From contig CM052354.1 in the NCBI GenBank assembly GCA_028551475.1, forward strand, positions 24,017,258 through 24,081,257: a DNA stretch of 64,000 nt. The letters are read 5' to 3'. The notes beneath the pieces were generated by a model. It was not told where the DNA came from. It was given only the letters and a program-made list of their open reading frames with translations, and made no database searches. The stretch is from Casuarina equisetifolia. Taxonomy: Eukaryota; Streptophyta; Magnoliopsida; Fagales; Casuarinaceae. Positions 1 through 12,076 of the stretch are shown piece by piece. How positions within the stretch are numbered: the first letter of the stretch is position 1; each line of letters starts with the position of its first letter. Both the position numbers and the translations under genes were made by a program.

Positions 1-477
1 GTGATACAAGGGAACAGAAATATAGCCCCCCCACCCAACCCAAACCTCTCGCACCTGATATAAGTAGTTCAAATGTTGTTTATGGTCCCTTCTCGTTTAT
101 ATATATCACATAGAAGGAGATGTAGTTTTCACTTTTCAACTTGAGGATAGTATAAGAAATTTTAGGACATGAGAGATGTTGGTGACAAGTTTAAAGCGAG
201 TACTCAAATAGTAAAATTTCCTTCCCCGTCCCTCCCTATGGTGATACTTGTTTTGTGATTGCTGTAAAATATTGTGATGTATGATACAAAAAACAGGTCT
301 GCAATATAAAACCAGATCCAATATGAGTTACAATCTGAATTTCCTGCAATTCCAAATAGATGAATAATCCAAACTAAATTGTTAAATAATTTCCTTACTT
401 ATTTCGATTAAAAAAATAAAAAAGGTAAAACACTAAACTTCAGAATTAAAAATAATAAAAAAATAGATGCACTAAAT
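1..477. other. Intergenic DNA 3' of the F-box gene
   Basis: AT-rich sequence with no convincing coding exon. The stretch at about 108-153 resembles 8259-8303, in the same orientation, over roughly 45 bases. This hints at a small shared repeat but is too short to classify. Confidence 0.5.
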
Positions 478-1557
478 TTAATAATCCTTATCTCCATCAA
501 TAAGCACGAGGCTTCCCTGGGAAAGCACCGCCCAATAATCTATGCGAGCGTCCAAAACTTCCGTAATTCTCCGAGTCTTCTTTACTCTGTCATACCAAAA
601 GTATTCGCGCCATTCCTCCTTGATCAGAATCTCTTGGCCGTCCTGCGAAATTACTAAAGGCCTAAATCTTAAGGGACTTGGAGGCAGCGAGTAAAGCAAA
701 GACCAACTGCTTGCCACTCCGTACTCTTTCATCATCCAAGCGCTATGAGTGGTAAAAGCGCAAAGGTTTCCTCCCAAGATCCTCAAACTGGGCATTAATG
801 AAGACTCCATCGGAAATGGATGAACTTGGAATTTCTCGACGGAGAGATTAAATACGAGAAGGACAGTTCGGATGTTTGGCATCTCGTTAGTCCGAACCTT
901 AACCAACCAATGGATATTGCCCTTCAAGTAAGTCCCCGACCATTCATAGAAAAGCGGAAAATCCCCAACCCAGGAAATAAACGAATCTTTGAAAGGCCAT
1001 TCATCTGCTACCCTTCTCCAAGAATTGTTTCTTAGACTGTACACCAAAACGTCAAAGGCTACGATGGGCTCTTCCAGTTGCACAATTTTTACAACCTTGT
1101 AATCGTTGTTCACTAGATCGTACCCGATTGCTACATTCGTTTCCCTCTTACGTATATCAGAAGCACCTAGCTCCACAGGTGTTATCATCTTGTGCTTTTT
1201 GATTGACGGATTCCATATTACCAACCTATCTTCCAAGTTGAGAGTGCAAAACAAACCGTTGCAAGGATTGCTAATAAGACCCGGCCATGTTGGAATAGAT
1301 GACGCCTGGTAGACCTCCGTGACCTTATCAAACCGACCCTCTTTGGTAAGCTTCACCAACCTAATTGCGTTCGAAAAACCCCTCCCAGCAACGAGGATGT
1401 CTTCACTGCGGTTCTCAGCGACGGAGTGTTGAAGATGCGCTATGATGAAATATGGGTGGTTGATTAGAGCCCGCCATGACTTTGAAACGCTTTGGAAACG
1501 TACCAGAGACTTGATAGGAAGCCATAGAAGTATCAGCTCTGCTAGGAGCATCGACAT
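478..1557 (-). CDS. F-box protein with F-box-associated (FBA/kelch-like) domain
   Basis: Single-exon gene of 359 residues. Residues 1-45 form an F-box: the core 'LPIKSLVRFQSVSKSWRALI' is the typical alpha-helical SKP1-binding pattern. The rest matches the F-box-associated interaction domain, with landmarks 'SNPCNGLFC', 'LVIWNPSIKK', 'AIGYDLVNNDYKVVKI', 'VLVYSLRNNSWRR' and 'LKGNIHWL'. Members of this family are substrate receptors of SCF E3 ubiquitin ligases; the substrate cannot be read from sequence. The start lacks the usual 'LPxELxxEIL' opening and has instead 'MSMLLAELILLWLP', so the first helix is degenerate. Two ATGs lie close together; the first is used here. No frameshift or internal stop was seen. 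The family is large and fast-evolving, so orthology is not assigned. Confidence 0.88.
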   Translation of the reverse strand: MSMLLAELILLWLPIKSLVRFQSVSKSWRALINHPYFIIAHLQHSVAENRSEDILVAGRGFSNAIRLVKLTKEGRFDKVTEVYQASSIPTWPGLISNPCNGLFCTLNLEDRLVIWNPSIKKHKMITPVELGASDIRKRETNVAIGYDLVNNDYKVVKIVQLEEPIVAFDVLVYSLRNNSWRRVADEWPFKDSFISWVGDFPLFYEWSGTYLKGNIHWLVKVRTNEMPNIRTVLLVFNLSVEKFQVHPFPMESSLMPSLRILGGNLCAFTTHSAWMMKEYGVASSWSLLYSLPPSPLRFRPLVISQDGQEILIKEEWREYFWYDRVKKTRRITEVLDARIDYWAVLSQGSLVLIDGDKDY

Positions 1558-1919
1558 CTTTGAATGGCCGCCGGTGAGTCAAACCCTAAAGAAGCGAGTT
1601 ACTTGTGTCTGGGAACCCCATTCATTCATGTATTTGTAGGTATAGTCTTCCTAGTAACAGTAGTAAATCGAATTAAAAGTTTTTAAAATCAAAATTCAAA
1701 GCTCCCTTTTCAAGAGAGGGAGTTAGTTCAAAATAATTCATAAGAGCGTTGGACCCCCAAGTTGACTGAGTTTCAAACTTCTAATAGGAGTAAGTTTTAG
1801 ATATTCTTTCAAAATTTTGTTTTATTTTTAATAATAATATTTTGTAAAAAGGATAAAAATATTATTAAAAGTTAATATATATAAATTTAATATTTTATAT
1901 AAATTTAATATTTTTTCTT
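1558..1919. other. AT-rich promoter side of the F-box gene
   Basis: Very AT-rich sequence with a short direct repeat near 1875-1910 ('taaatttaatatttt' twice). No gene seen. Confidence 0.5.
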
Positions 1920-4900
1920 TACATAAAGATAATCTCGAATCTCGTTTTGCTTCATTATTTCTTATATTTATATATGAAGATAAACAAGGAAGGTGATTTA
2001 AAGATTAAGATTTTTAGAAAAAAAAAAAAACCCTTGGTAAACCTATGCACTTGGTGGGTAATGAGCCATTCGTGAAGCATCTTCAACAAATAACACTCTC
2101 AAAAAAATGTTCTGCGGTGATCAGAACTCCATTAAAGGAGGGAGTAAACATAATTTATTTCCATATGTGGAATTTTAATTGGTCCATATTGATATTTAAG
2201 GGCAAAAACCCCTTCCCAACATGTACCAAGAGAGTAGAAATTATGTGTTGGATCAACAAAAAAATATATGTTTAATGTACAAAGTTTCTGCTCAAATTAA
2301 ATAACATAGTACACTAAAAATAATAATGAGATTTCTGTTTTATTAATTTAATTTTAAAAAAATGGACACATAACAAACCCAACATTGGCCCAAAAATAGG
2401 AGAGAAAGAGTGTCCAAGAGAGTCCACATAGATATATTAAAACATCATCATTAACTCATTTAGAGTCTATTTAAACTCATATTTTACTTCTTTATAGGTG
2501 AAGGTGGATTTTGAGTTCATTTCTGCATTATTTCTATCAAGAATTATTCTGATGAAGCCTTCATTCTACCTTTTGTCTTTGATGCAACAGCTTCAAAGCA
2601 AAGGCTCGAGGACAAATATGCAAAGGGTCTCTAATCTCCACACGCAGGAAATTTTGGTTGGAAAGAAAGCCAAGGTCTATCCGAATAAGGATGTTGTCCC
2701 AACATTTCTGAAAGCTTTCCACATTCATGATGAATTCGGATTAGCACTCTACACTTGGATAACTCGTTTTCCCAAAACTAACTTGCGAATTTATGACAAA
2801 ATTTTAAAAAATTTGAATTCAACCACTACATAACTTCCAAAATATGCTAACTCTCGTTACACAAGAAAGAACAAAAATAAAACAAAGCCAACTTGAACGC
2901 ACCTCCTCATCTCACGACCATGCATGATATAAAGCTTCATCTCCTTCTATCACTTCGGTGCCTTCTATCGTGATCATCATCCTCTGACGCTTCTCGCCTT
3001 GTATGTTCTCGCTCTTCCCTCCTGCCTTTACTCCCATCACCGTCTCTATATCTCTTTCTCTGACTTGGTTCATGTTCATCCCTCGTATCTCGCCTCTCAT
3101 TGTCCACATTTCTCTTCCTCTGTTCTCTGTCATCCCTCCATTCCCTGTGGCTATCATCATCTGCACATCTCTTCTATGTTAATATCTTCGCCTCTCCTTC
3201 TCTACTCTCTTATCATCCCTACCACCCATATGGCTAGAACTATCCTTATTCCTTTTCCTATAATCCCCATCATCCCTACTTTCCATATGCCTATCATTAT
3301 CTGGACTTCTCTTTCTATAAACCAACTCATCTCTGTCATCATCATCTACTTATTCACGTTTATACCTTTCTTTGTCCTTTTTCTCCTCCGAATAGGCCCA
3401 GCATCTTTTACTTTCATTGGATAACCTTCCTTTACCATCGCAATTCATCTCATCCTCTGTGTATGCTCTACTCCTGTCACTGTGCTTGTGCCAACAATCG
3501 ACTCTTTAGTTCCTTGATCTCTATGCCTTGGGTCTTCGGAACTTCGCCTTAGATTTTTTTCTTCTCTCCTCACTCATCTGGATCACGAACTTGATGACTC
3601 TTTTCTTGTCTTGGTCTTCCTCCAGTTTCTCCATCAAATACCATTTCATACCTACAAGAATTAATAGCATAGGCGAGAGAGAGAGAGAGATCCGCAATCA
3701 CCAAGCAAGATTACACACCTAGAATTGTCATCTCCACCTCGCTGTCTGTTATCGTCTTTTAAAAAATACTTGCAAGTTTGTTGTTTGACGGGTGGATCCC
3801 CAGTGCAATCCTTGGCAATCTGATTAGGAGCACTAAATATAATGCATTTAAACCTATACTAATCTTCATCACTGGATTTGACACTTCAAATTAGAACCAC
3901 AAAAGTAGCCAAACTCCACTGACAAAACACATATCCACATTACAATGGCTGAGGTAAATGGAAGAGGCTTTTCTCTCCAACTGCTGGTACAGAATGACAG
4001 TTATCAAATCACAACATTTTCCAAATCAAACTCAAAACATATTCCTATATATTGGTTTCAATAGTCAAAAGCCCACAAGAGCACTTATTTAGGTGCAACA
4101 GATCCTGCACTACTGTAATCAGACTATAGTGATATCAAATAATTTTTTAGCGATAATCTTTCATCGAAAGTGAGAGCACCCTTTGAATTCTCATCAAATA
4201 GACATCCATTCCCAAACTGTGTTAATTGTTCAATAAAAAATAAAATGAAAATATTAGCTCAAAAGAAGCCTATATAGTAGTAAAGATTCTAGCTTTCAAG
4301 GCTGCTACCCTTCAAAATGAATCCTTTATGAGGCTAATTCTGCACAAGAAGATACAAAAATTTACGCACCTAACTAATGTAATTTTCAAGCTGCAATGCC
4401 TTAGAAACTACCGACTTCATTTCAAAATCTAAGCCATTAGTGACCCAGCCCTACGTCGTTCTATAGGTCAAGTGCTAGTTCAGAATGAGAAACCTCGACC
4501 AGAGAAGACTACTGAACAGGACTATGCAAGATCAAGGAAGCATTTTCATATTCAATAGAATACATATGATAACCGCCTCGTTCAAAATTAACCACATTAC
4601 ACATTAAGCAAATTCTTAGAGCTATACAAACTAATAAAGAAGCATCTTATGCACAACAGTGCACACTAAACTAAACAAGAAGGAATATTCTAAAACCACC
4701 ACCTCCTTCAATCCTTGCAACGTAACATCTCTCTCACTCCTTTTATTTTTTAATTTTTTTCTTCTTCATTTACTAAATTTTTCCTCAAAAATATTTTCCT
4801 TCAGAGAAAAGTGCTTTAGTTATTTCTCTCACCACTCCCTTTGATTAATTTTCAACAAAAACATTGTGTTTTAGTCACTTCCTAATCACTCTTTCACACA

Positions 4901-5025
4901 GTTCTATTGGCTTCCTCACAAAGACCTGATGAAATCTCATTTATACTATGAAAGATAAGCAGTACCAATTTTCAAAATGATTTTTCCTAGAACGAAAATG
5001 GCGTCCACTTTCTTCAGTTGAACAC
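1920..5025 (-). pseudogene. Partial inverted copy of the CYP59 gene (3' half) with internal deletion
   Basis: Read on the minus strand, this segment matches, in order, part of CYP59 intron 4 (about 30930-32280), then jumps at about 3833 to the middle of exon 13 (about 37412). It continues through the rest of exon 13, intron 13 with a shorter (CT)n tract, exon 14 and about 1 kb of downstream DNA to about 39345. Exons 5-12 and their introns (about 5.1 kb) are absent. The zinc-knuckle and charged-tail coding sequence is recognisable but has no start, no PPIase or RRM domain, and small indels. Retained introns show it was copied as DNA rather than from mRNA. Beyond 2000 the match is interrupted by about 0.1 kb and resumes briefly at 1925-1968. 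Confidence 0.85.
4461..4523 (-). pseudogene. Terminal-exon-like relic (degraded copy)
   Basis: Counterpart of the 21-codon exon-like sequence at 31437-31499. In this copy the acceptor has changed from 'ttgcag' to 'ttgcat' and codon 5 is TAG, so it would encode only four residues. It lies downstream of, and in the same orientation as, the weakly supported minus-strand gene at 6.8-9.3 kb, so it could derive from that gene's last exon. Confidence 0.4.
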
Positions 5026-6778
5026 AATAAGATGGAAAAGGCGCCCAATGTAACGAAAACAAGTTCTGATCCAGAAGATGGTCTCTTCTGAAAATAGTTT
5101 CCACATTATATCAGCACAAGTTCTGTATTCCCATACTTAGAAATCCTGGGGAGCACCTACCTAAGATTTACCTGATCTCACCTTTCTTCTCCCCTTTCTG
5201 TTTCCAATCTCCCCTAAACGTTTAATGCATTTTATAATTACCTAAAGCAAGAGAAACTTTGCATTCATTTATTCCATGCCTGACCTGCATCATATATATG
5301 TCCTGGAGAGATTTTGTTATATTCATAAGTTACCATTCATATACCAAAATTACTTCTTCCATTTAACCGAGTAACTATTCAAATATTAACAAACTGACAC
5401 TAGATTGTGGAAACTTTGGTACCCCTTGCTCCAAAACTTCAGAAGGCAGTATGAAATGAGATTCTCTGCAATCTTGACCAGAAGCTTTCATGTTAAGATG
5501 AAGATGAAACAGTTATCAGTATCACCCTATCAATTTCCTAGGAAAAAGTTCACGAAGAAGCTCTAAATTCCTGCTTAGTAGTCCTATGCTTTGCATCTCC
5601 TTCATAGGACCCTCTGCAGGATAGTTCAAGAAAAGTCTAGAATAACAGAAAGGACCAAGCCTTCTTATTACTCATCACTTTTGGATAATGCAGTGCTATG
5701 TTATGACCACCTGATGATAAATCAAATTGAACACATTTTGTTGATGGGTTCGAAAGGCAACCTATGGAAGGATTTGAATCAAACTGAAATAGATGTTACA
5801 AACTAATTGTTTCCACTTTTTTGGATCTACTAAAAGGTGCAATCACAGAAGTACTACCATATGGAGGCTCAAAGAGTAAGATCTTACAATGCTCTGCAAA
5901 GCTCGCAATAAAAAGGAAGCAGAACATAAGCAGACCATTTATTCTGGACCATCAAAAGCAACATACTTCTAATTTTTGTGCACATTTCGATTTAACAATC
6001 CTTCAAATAACAGGTAAGGATCATTGTTATCATCCGAAATATCTCTTCTGCTTTCCTAAGTGTTTCCTGAAAGCAAATTAGTGTAAATCATGATATACTG
6101 GTAAAACTGCTTAAACTAGCAATAACTAAGCAAACAACTACTCGTTACCCCTCTAGTTTGCTTTTGACCATTAAACTCCTTAATATTAGCCAGACACGCA
6201 CTAAACTGTTCATATGATAGCCGATTTCTGAATTCCAGAAGCATATAAAATACGTCAGCAGAGAGCCTCCTTACTATAATAAACCAGTTAATTTACTTTA
6301 CACTGCCTGTAACAGAACTCACCTAGTCTGACAGAAAAACCCCTTTCCATCAATCTGAGGACTGCGTCCTGCACAGTTTTTTACCAAATATTATGAAAAG
6401 TTAATGAGATGGCAGAATGAAACAATCGGTAGAAGTAAGGCATAAGCTGATCTGCTAGCTGTTCTCTTCTATTAAAGACAACTACAGAAATGCATTTCAA
6501 TATTAAGCTATGATCTGAGAATTGCATCACAGCACAAACAAGTTGCAAAATAAGCTAATGGACTTACAAAACAGCCAAAAGAAAAAATAGCAATAACTCT
6601 TAAATTCTGGAACTGGCTGTCCATAGGGAGGTGAGTTTGCTGGTGATGACTCCTGGCTTGATGGATACCAAGAGGACAATGTAGCACGTCCATCATGTGG
6701 TGGTTTTTCAGGAGATGTTGTACCAGAAGTTTTCTGAGGAGATCCGACTGTAGAATAAACTCTAGGGGATACACTTAC
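5026..6778. other. No clear gene; possible intron or 3' region of the minus-strand gene
   Basis: Short open frames on both strands, none with recognisable domains. A Ser/Pro-rich minus-strand frame at about 6600-6778 ('TSPEKPPHDGRATLSSWYPS' and on to 'PPYGQPVPEF') looks coding-like. I could not join it to the upstream exons with acceptable splice sites. Confidence 0.35.
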
Positions 6779-9310
6779 AGAATAATTTTCGGAGTTCCAG
6801 TTGGTGTAAGCCGTGGTATGATGTATGGAGTTAGAGAAAATCTTTGCCCAGTAAGTCTGGAAGCAGAGGACCAAAAGTAGCTCAGATGCATAAACTAATA
6901 AGCTCTAGTTTGCATATCTCCCACACACGAGGCACTTCTTTAGAAGTCAAATAAAACTATATGCTTACTCGAAGAATAGAAAGTACGTATTAGTGCTTCA
7001 AAATTATTTGTAATTGGTAAGTCACAGGCATCAAGTAGGCTTTAAACCATAACAAGTACCCCTATCCAGCTGATTTCATTAAAAAAAAAATGCTAGTTGA
7101 ATTAGAACTCAATGGAGTAAATAAAGTTCTTCCATCCTTCACACCATGCTTCTGAGGTTTCACATCGGCTATAGGTTAGGATTTTAAATTCTAGATGCCA
7201 ATATTTCAAGCAAGTTATTTATTTAGTGATAACAATCTTAGGTGCCATACACATGCCAATACTCTTATGTAGGCAAACAGAAAAGCCCTTAAAGTGGGCT
7301 TGAGGAATATCTTCATAGAGACTGGCTATTCCAGCACCGCATTAAAAATTCTTACTGCTCGCACCCTCTAATGCTTCAATATTAAGGCTGTTTCGAATCT
7401 TGATATTAGTTTCCAAACGAAGTCAACGAGTGGTAGCTGAAAAGTGGATGCAAACATATTGAACACAACAGTTTTCACTCCCAAACAAATCTGATGTATC
7501 TTTTGCTATGAATTATGTGTTATATATCTCAGATTATAATCAGGAAAAAAGAATTTGTTTAACCGTTGGAAGAGGACAGAAAACAAGAGGCAATTATGGA
7601 TACCTCCATCAGTTATATTTCCTACATATGTTGAACCACCAAAAGATTGATATGTCACGTGGCCACTTGCACCATCATCTGTAAGCATTAGGAAAAGCAC
7701 AAAGCCCACAAGGTGGTCAGCAACATAAACAACAGCAAGATGATTGACCAAGACCAAAATAATTGCTCACCGACATCAAAAAGTGTCCATGTTGAGGAGC
7801 AGAAAATTAACTTACGCAAAATATGATCAACAAAAAAAAAGAATCATAGATTAGGAAATCTTAAAGATGAACTGTCATCATTTAGGGACTGCATCAACTG
7901 TCTCTTAAATTGTTCCAACTGCTAATTGGAAAAAAGAAGAAAAAAAAAAAGGGCCAGCATTATTCTCACATAAGCCGGATTAAAGAGAATACAAAACTGT
8001 CAGCCAAGTGAAATAACCAAATTTGGGGTAATAAAAGAAATAAACTCTGAATGGAGAACATAGAACAAGGGAAGAGTAGGGGGATCAAATGAAAAGCTGA
8101 AAAATAGGCTGGTAAATGTATCTCTCAAGCAGTAAATTGGACCGGACTGAACAAGGACAATGATATATAAAAGGAAAAAAAGATTGTAAACATGAAAATG
8201 CTATACAAAATGAAAGATCAACGAACAATGTTGCTGGGATGGACGAATTTGCATATGTTACATAGAACGAGATGTAGTTTTTCACTTTTCAACTTCCAGG
8301 TAGCATACCCCTTTTCACTCATCTGGGTGGCATCAACACGATCAAAGGATATTTTAGCGCTGCAGACTCCTTCTATAAGGTTTATGACATAATAGCATTT
8401 GTTTATGGCCACAGACCGATTAACTTTTACAAGTTAGCCAAAAGAAAAAACTGTGCAACTTTTGCAGGAAATGCTAACCGTTGATAGACTTCTTTAAGAA
8501 ATCAACAATGAGGTTTCATGGCATGTGGTAGTCTGGAAGATTGAGCAAATTCAGGTAAATCCAACTACAAGTTTCTGTCGTCAATTATCGAACAGAGGAA
8601 AGAGAGAAGGCAGGAAAAATTGGATGTCAACATTCTTCCTAGAGTTATGCTTTTGCATTTCAATCGCAATAATTCAGTTACACTAACACAACAGAAGTTA
8701 GAATAACCCAATCAAATGAACCCCAAGATGACTAGAATTCAACCACCAACAAAAATGAGCAACTCACCTTTGCCAAATCACGGCCTATTTTCTTTGCAGA
8801 CATTGCCAGCGAATATCGTTTCCGTGAAAAGCTTCATCTTTCATCAAAAGCAATATTCAAATAAGGGGAAAAAAAAAATAGAGTTTAACCTAACCCCAGA
8901 AGAAATTACGAAATTACGAAATTACGAAACTACGAAACTACGAAACTACGAAATTACGAAATTGGATCTCATCACACAATCACAGTTCACTTTTCACTTG
9001 GTTGATGACCGGGGAAAGATTAAGAGCTCAAATCATTTACAAATTCCATTTTCTGATGGGTCAAATGTTTTTTACAGCATATTCAGGTAGGCCAAAACTA
9101 ACATATTCACCTTTTCTCTAGTTTGGCCCCAAATCTTTAACCACAATTCCAAGCGCTTAATTCTGTCGCACCAAATACCCTACTTCTTACGAGCAAAACG
9201 CAACATTTTAACAATTTTGAAAATTGAATCCAAGAAAGAATCGGGACGTTGTGGAGAATTAATAATAAATTAGAATAAGCCAAAAAATAGAGTACTTACA
9301 CCTTCTCCAT
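6779..9310 (-). CDS. Putative multi-exon gene of unknown function (partial model)
   Basis: Candidate exons on the minus strand: 9300-9310 (ATG at 9308-9310), 8768-8831, 7771-7810 and 7604-7678. All have GT donors and AG acceptors and keep one frame. They give an N-terminus starting 'MEKVFSRKRYSLAMSAKK', then 'STWTLFDVDDGASGHVTYQS' and 'FGGSTYVGNITDG'. A further likely exon is 6779-6856 ('QRFSLTPYIIPRLTPTGTPK'), but its phase needs an unseen exon before it. No family recognised. The basic Ser/Arg/Lys-rich start and short exons suggest a real gene rather than chance frames, but the model is incomplete and may include errors. A relic of its last exon may lie at 4461-4523. It would diverge from the gene at 10012. 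Confidence 0.35.
8902..8963. repeat. Tandem repeat, about 8-bp unit (acgaaatt/acgaaact)
   Basis: About seven to eight consecutive copies of an 8-base unit alternating between two variants, in a putative intron of the minus-strand gene. Confidence 0.85.
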
Positions 9311-10011
9311 CGTGATATTCCCTTGTGTCTCAAAAATCTCACAAATCGGATCTCTGGAAGATGAAATAAAAACATCTTGCTCGAAGGAATAAAATAAAAT
9401 ATGTCAAACACTACTTACTTCGCAGTCTACACGTGGACAACGCGTTCCCCAAAACTAACTCGCTACAGAATTTAAAAGTAAATAAATAAATAAATTCGAT
9501 CAAAGAGACATACAAGCCTGTATATACGTTCCAATTCCGAGCAACAGCAGACCAACTTAATTATAATACAAAATTCGTTCCTTATCAGGTTAAATAGATA
9601 AATAAATCAAAAATTAAAAATTCCCTTTTACATTCGAAATGCACCCGTTATTGCTAAGATAACGCAAGAACGGAAGAGTCCTTACTATCCGTTGCATTTG
9701 AAACTAATTTCAAACTTTCATTTCAAAATTCTTTATTTGTAACTAACCGAAGCAAGAACTTATAACATAAGGCAAGAAGGCGAAAGAAAAAGAAAGGAAA
9801 GAGAGCAAATTTAAAAAAAGATTCTTCCCCATCCGTTGGATTTGAAATTAATTTCGAACTTCTACTTCAAAACTCTTCATTTATTAACAGCTTCATAATT
9901 AAACTCCTCGCCTCAAAATTCGTTCAAACTCTGCACTTTCAAAATCGTCTGCACTTCCAAATTCGCTCTAACTCCCAGATTTTTTCAAACTCTTCCCTTT
10001 CCTCCACCGAA
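9311..10011. promoter_or_regulatory. Shared upstream region between two divergent genes
   Basis: Non-coding, AT-rich DNA. Two similar segments, near 9690-9740 and 9830-9880, each read roughly 'ccgttg(c/g)atttgaaa(c/t)taattt', an imperfect direct duplication. If the minus-strand gene is real, this 0.7 kb would be a bidirectional promoter. No clear TATA box was chosen. Confidence 0.35.
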
Positions 10012-11912
10012 ATGAGCTGCAAATCCTCCTCCGCTTCCTCGTCTCCTGCATCCCCACTGTTGGCGCTTCTGGAGAAATCAAAGGCTGCTGAATATGAGAA
10101 CAGGGGGGTCAAGTGGAAGCAACTAAGGGAAGAAAATTCTCTGGTTCTAACCAAGAACGAGATGGAGAATTGTCAGAGATTGAAGAATAGTGTTGAACCG
10201 CCGCGGTGGCAGCAATCCTTCGCAGAAACCGATTTTAACTCGAGAGAGCAACGCAATAGAATGGCCCGAGTCGAGCTCCACTGGACTGAGGCCATGAATG
10301 CGGACAGCAAGAAGGCTCTGTTAAGAGTTGGAATCCACGAGCTCAACGCGCATTTGATAGGAAATAACTTGGGAAGTGCGCTGGGCGTTTTGGAGGAAGC
10401 CACAAGTTTTGCCAAGAAGGCCGAGAATTGGACGTACTGGAGATGCTGTTGCTGTAGTAGGGAATTTTGCAACGAGACTCATTTTACGCAACACATGAAG
10501 AATTTTCATTGCATTAGTTTAAGCAATGATTTGTTATCCATCTTGCCAAAGAAAGCTCCCGAGAGCATTATCAAATCATTCGAGGAAGATTCGTGGCTGC
10601 CCGTGGAGCCGGGTTGGGCCGCCATGATACTACAAGCAGAATCAGCCGAAGAAGATGTAGGATTAACAATCCTACATCTTTCCAATTGCCCATGCAACGA
10701 TCGCCGCCGCGCAGAGATGATCGGTGAAATTCGTGAAAGGCTGAAATTCCTTGCACACCATCAGTGCATGGGAGTATTCCATTTTGTCAAGCTACGGTCT
10801 TTCGTAAAACGTTTGCTTCTGAATTATCTTTCGAGAGAACTGGCTCGGCAAGTCGTTTTGATGACTGCCCTCCGCTCGGTATGCTTTCTTGACGTCCCAG
10901 AGCTTCAACTTGTCCTGCAATATTTTGAAGATTGGTTAACCGGGTTATCTTGTATTACTGAAATTCCTCGGGACGATCGGGTCTTTTACCTGAATGTTCA
11001 AGACACAGTCTCTTTCGACGGAGAATTCTTCCTTTTTGATGAGGAGTTATTGCGAGAAGAGAACAATTTTCTCTTTTGGTTGTTCACGGCTTACCCAATT
11101 GTGGAAGAGCAGTTACAAACATGGAGAAGTTTGCAAGAAACCCTCAAAGGTCAGGGAAAAAAATTGCATCAAATACTTAAGAATGAGTGTCATCGGGAGG
11201 AAATACTCTGTGAGAAAAAATCCAAACATTTGAGATATCGGACAGGGTTGAGAAATGTAGCCAAGATCATTTTAGACGAAGAGGAAGGTAGGCGGAAGAA
11301 AGGGCACCAACCAACTAGCTATCTGAGCCTCCTGTTGAACCAGTGGACAGAGCTTGAGGCTGATGTCAGTGCTCTAGATGACAGCAAAGGTTTGGAGATG
11401 GATGTGATATGGAGTATACTGAAGTTTGCACCAGGGGAAGAAGCAATATTTGATGAAGTTTTACAGCAATTCAGAGCTTCAAACAGACAGGTGAGTGCAT
11501 GAATTTGAGATGCTAAATCTTACCATTCTATGTGCTTAAGTTGTGCTGATTTTCATTTAACCGCACATTTCAGGTTTTACTTTTGGATGCTGCCATCATG
11601 GCAACTATTGCTGCCAAAGAACAGACGTTGCAGAAGCTAAAAGATTTATGTACTCTTGATCGTCGGTTCATTTTGGTGCCCATTTTGCAGTCTTACATGC
11701 AGGTCTGTGTTGGTTGATTTCAGCCATTTTTGTTGTTTTTTAGCACTTTATTTTGGTTCATAGGCAGTCCTACAAACAAGTTTCATAGCTTTGGTCTTAA
11801 TATTTTGTTGACACATATTTTTATCTTCTAGGCATACTTGGAGAGCTTGGGTGGTCAACATGGAGCAAATGGGAATCCTAAAGAAATTTGTGACAAGGAT
11901 GAGGTGCTGTAA
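10012..11912 (+). CDS. DUF627/DUF629 zinc-finger protein, N-terminal part only (truncated)
   Basis: Three exons, 10012-11490, 11574-11702 and 11832-11912, give 562 residues in one frame. The family is plant proteins with DUF627, a C2H2-like finger and DUF629, normally followed by a ubiquitin C-terminal hydrolase-like domain, often inactive, for a total above 1000 residues. The finger is visible at C145-x2-C148 ... H161-x4-H166. Characteristic segments are 'EDSWLPVEPGWAA', 'WPxDDxR'-like 'CPCNDRRRAEMI', and 'LDVPELQLVLQYFEDWL'. The predicted end 'CDKDEVL' reads through a good donor (GAT GAG|GTGCTG), so a fourth exon probably once followed. It is missing: the next 4 kb holds unrelated and SPIKE1-derived DNA, and no UCH region follows. 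The gene is therefore probably a truncated or non-functional member; exon 1 itself is intact. Confidence 0.75.
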
Positions 11913-12076
11913 TTGCATGTAATGATCACTTTGGCATGATACAATTTTTTTCCTGTGTGATAAATGAATCCAGTGGTATAGGTTTTTCTTCTTCATCCTG
12001 CTGTGTTTCTCATCCTTTATTCTTCCTGGTTCAATGGCATGGCTGTATAGCAAAGCTAGATGCTTGACGTGCTGCC

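Noticed and set aside
2912..3424. Open frames resembling proteins in the 3-kb region
   Set aside because: They are off-frame or antisense readings of the inverted CYP59 exon 14 copy; the equivalent off-frame reading exists at 38016-38384.
8218..8412. Minus-strand frame 'ISFDRVDATQMSEKGYATWK' as an exon of the 7-9 kb gene
   Set aside because: It has an acceptor-like 'ctgcag' but its phase fits neither the exon before nor the exon after, and exons 8768-8831 and 7771-7810 join cleanly without it.
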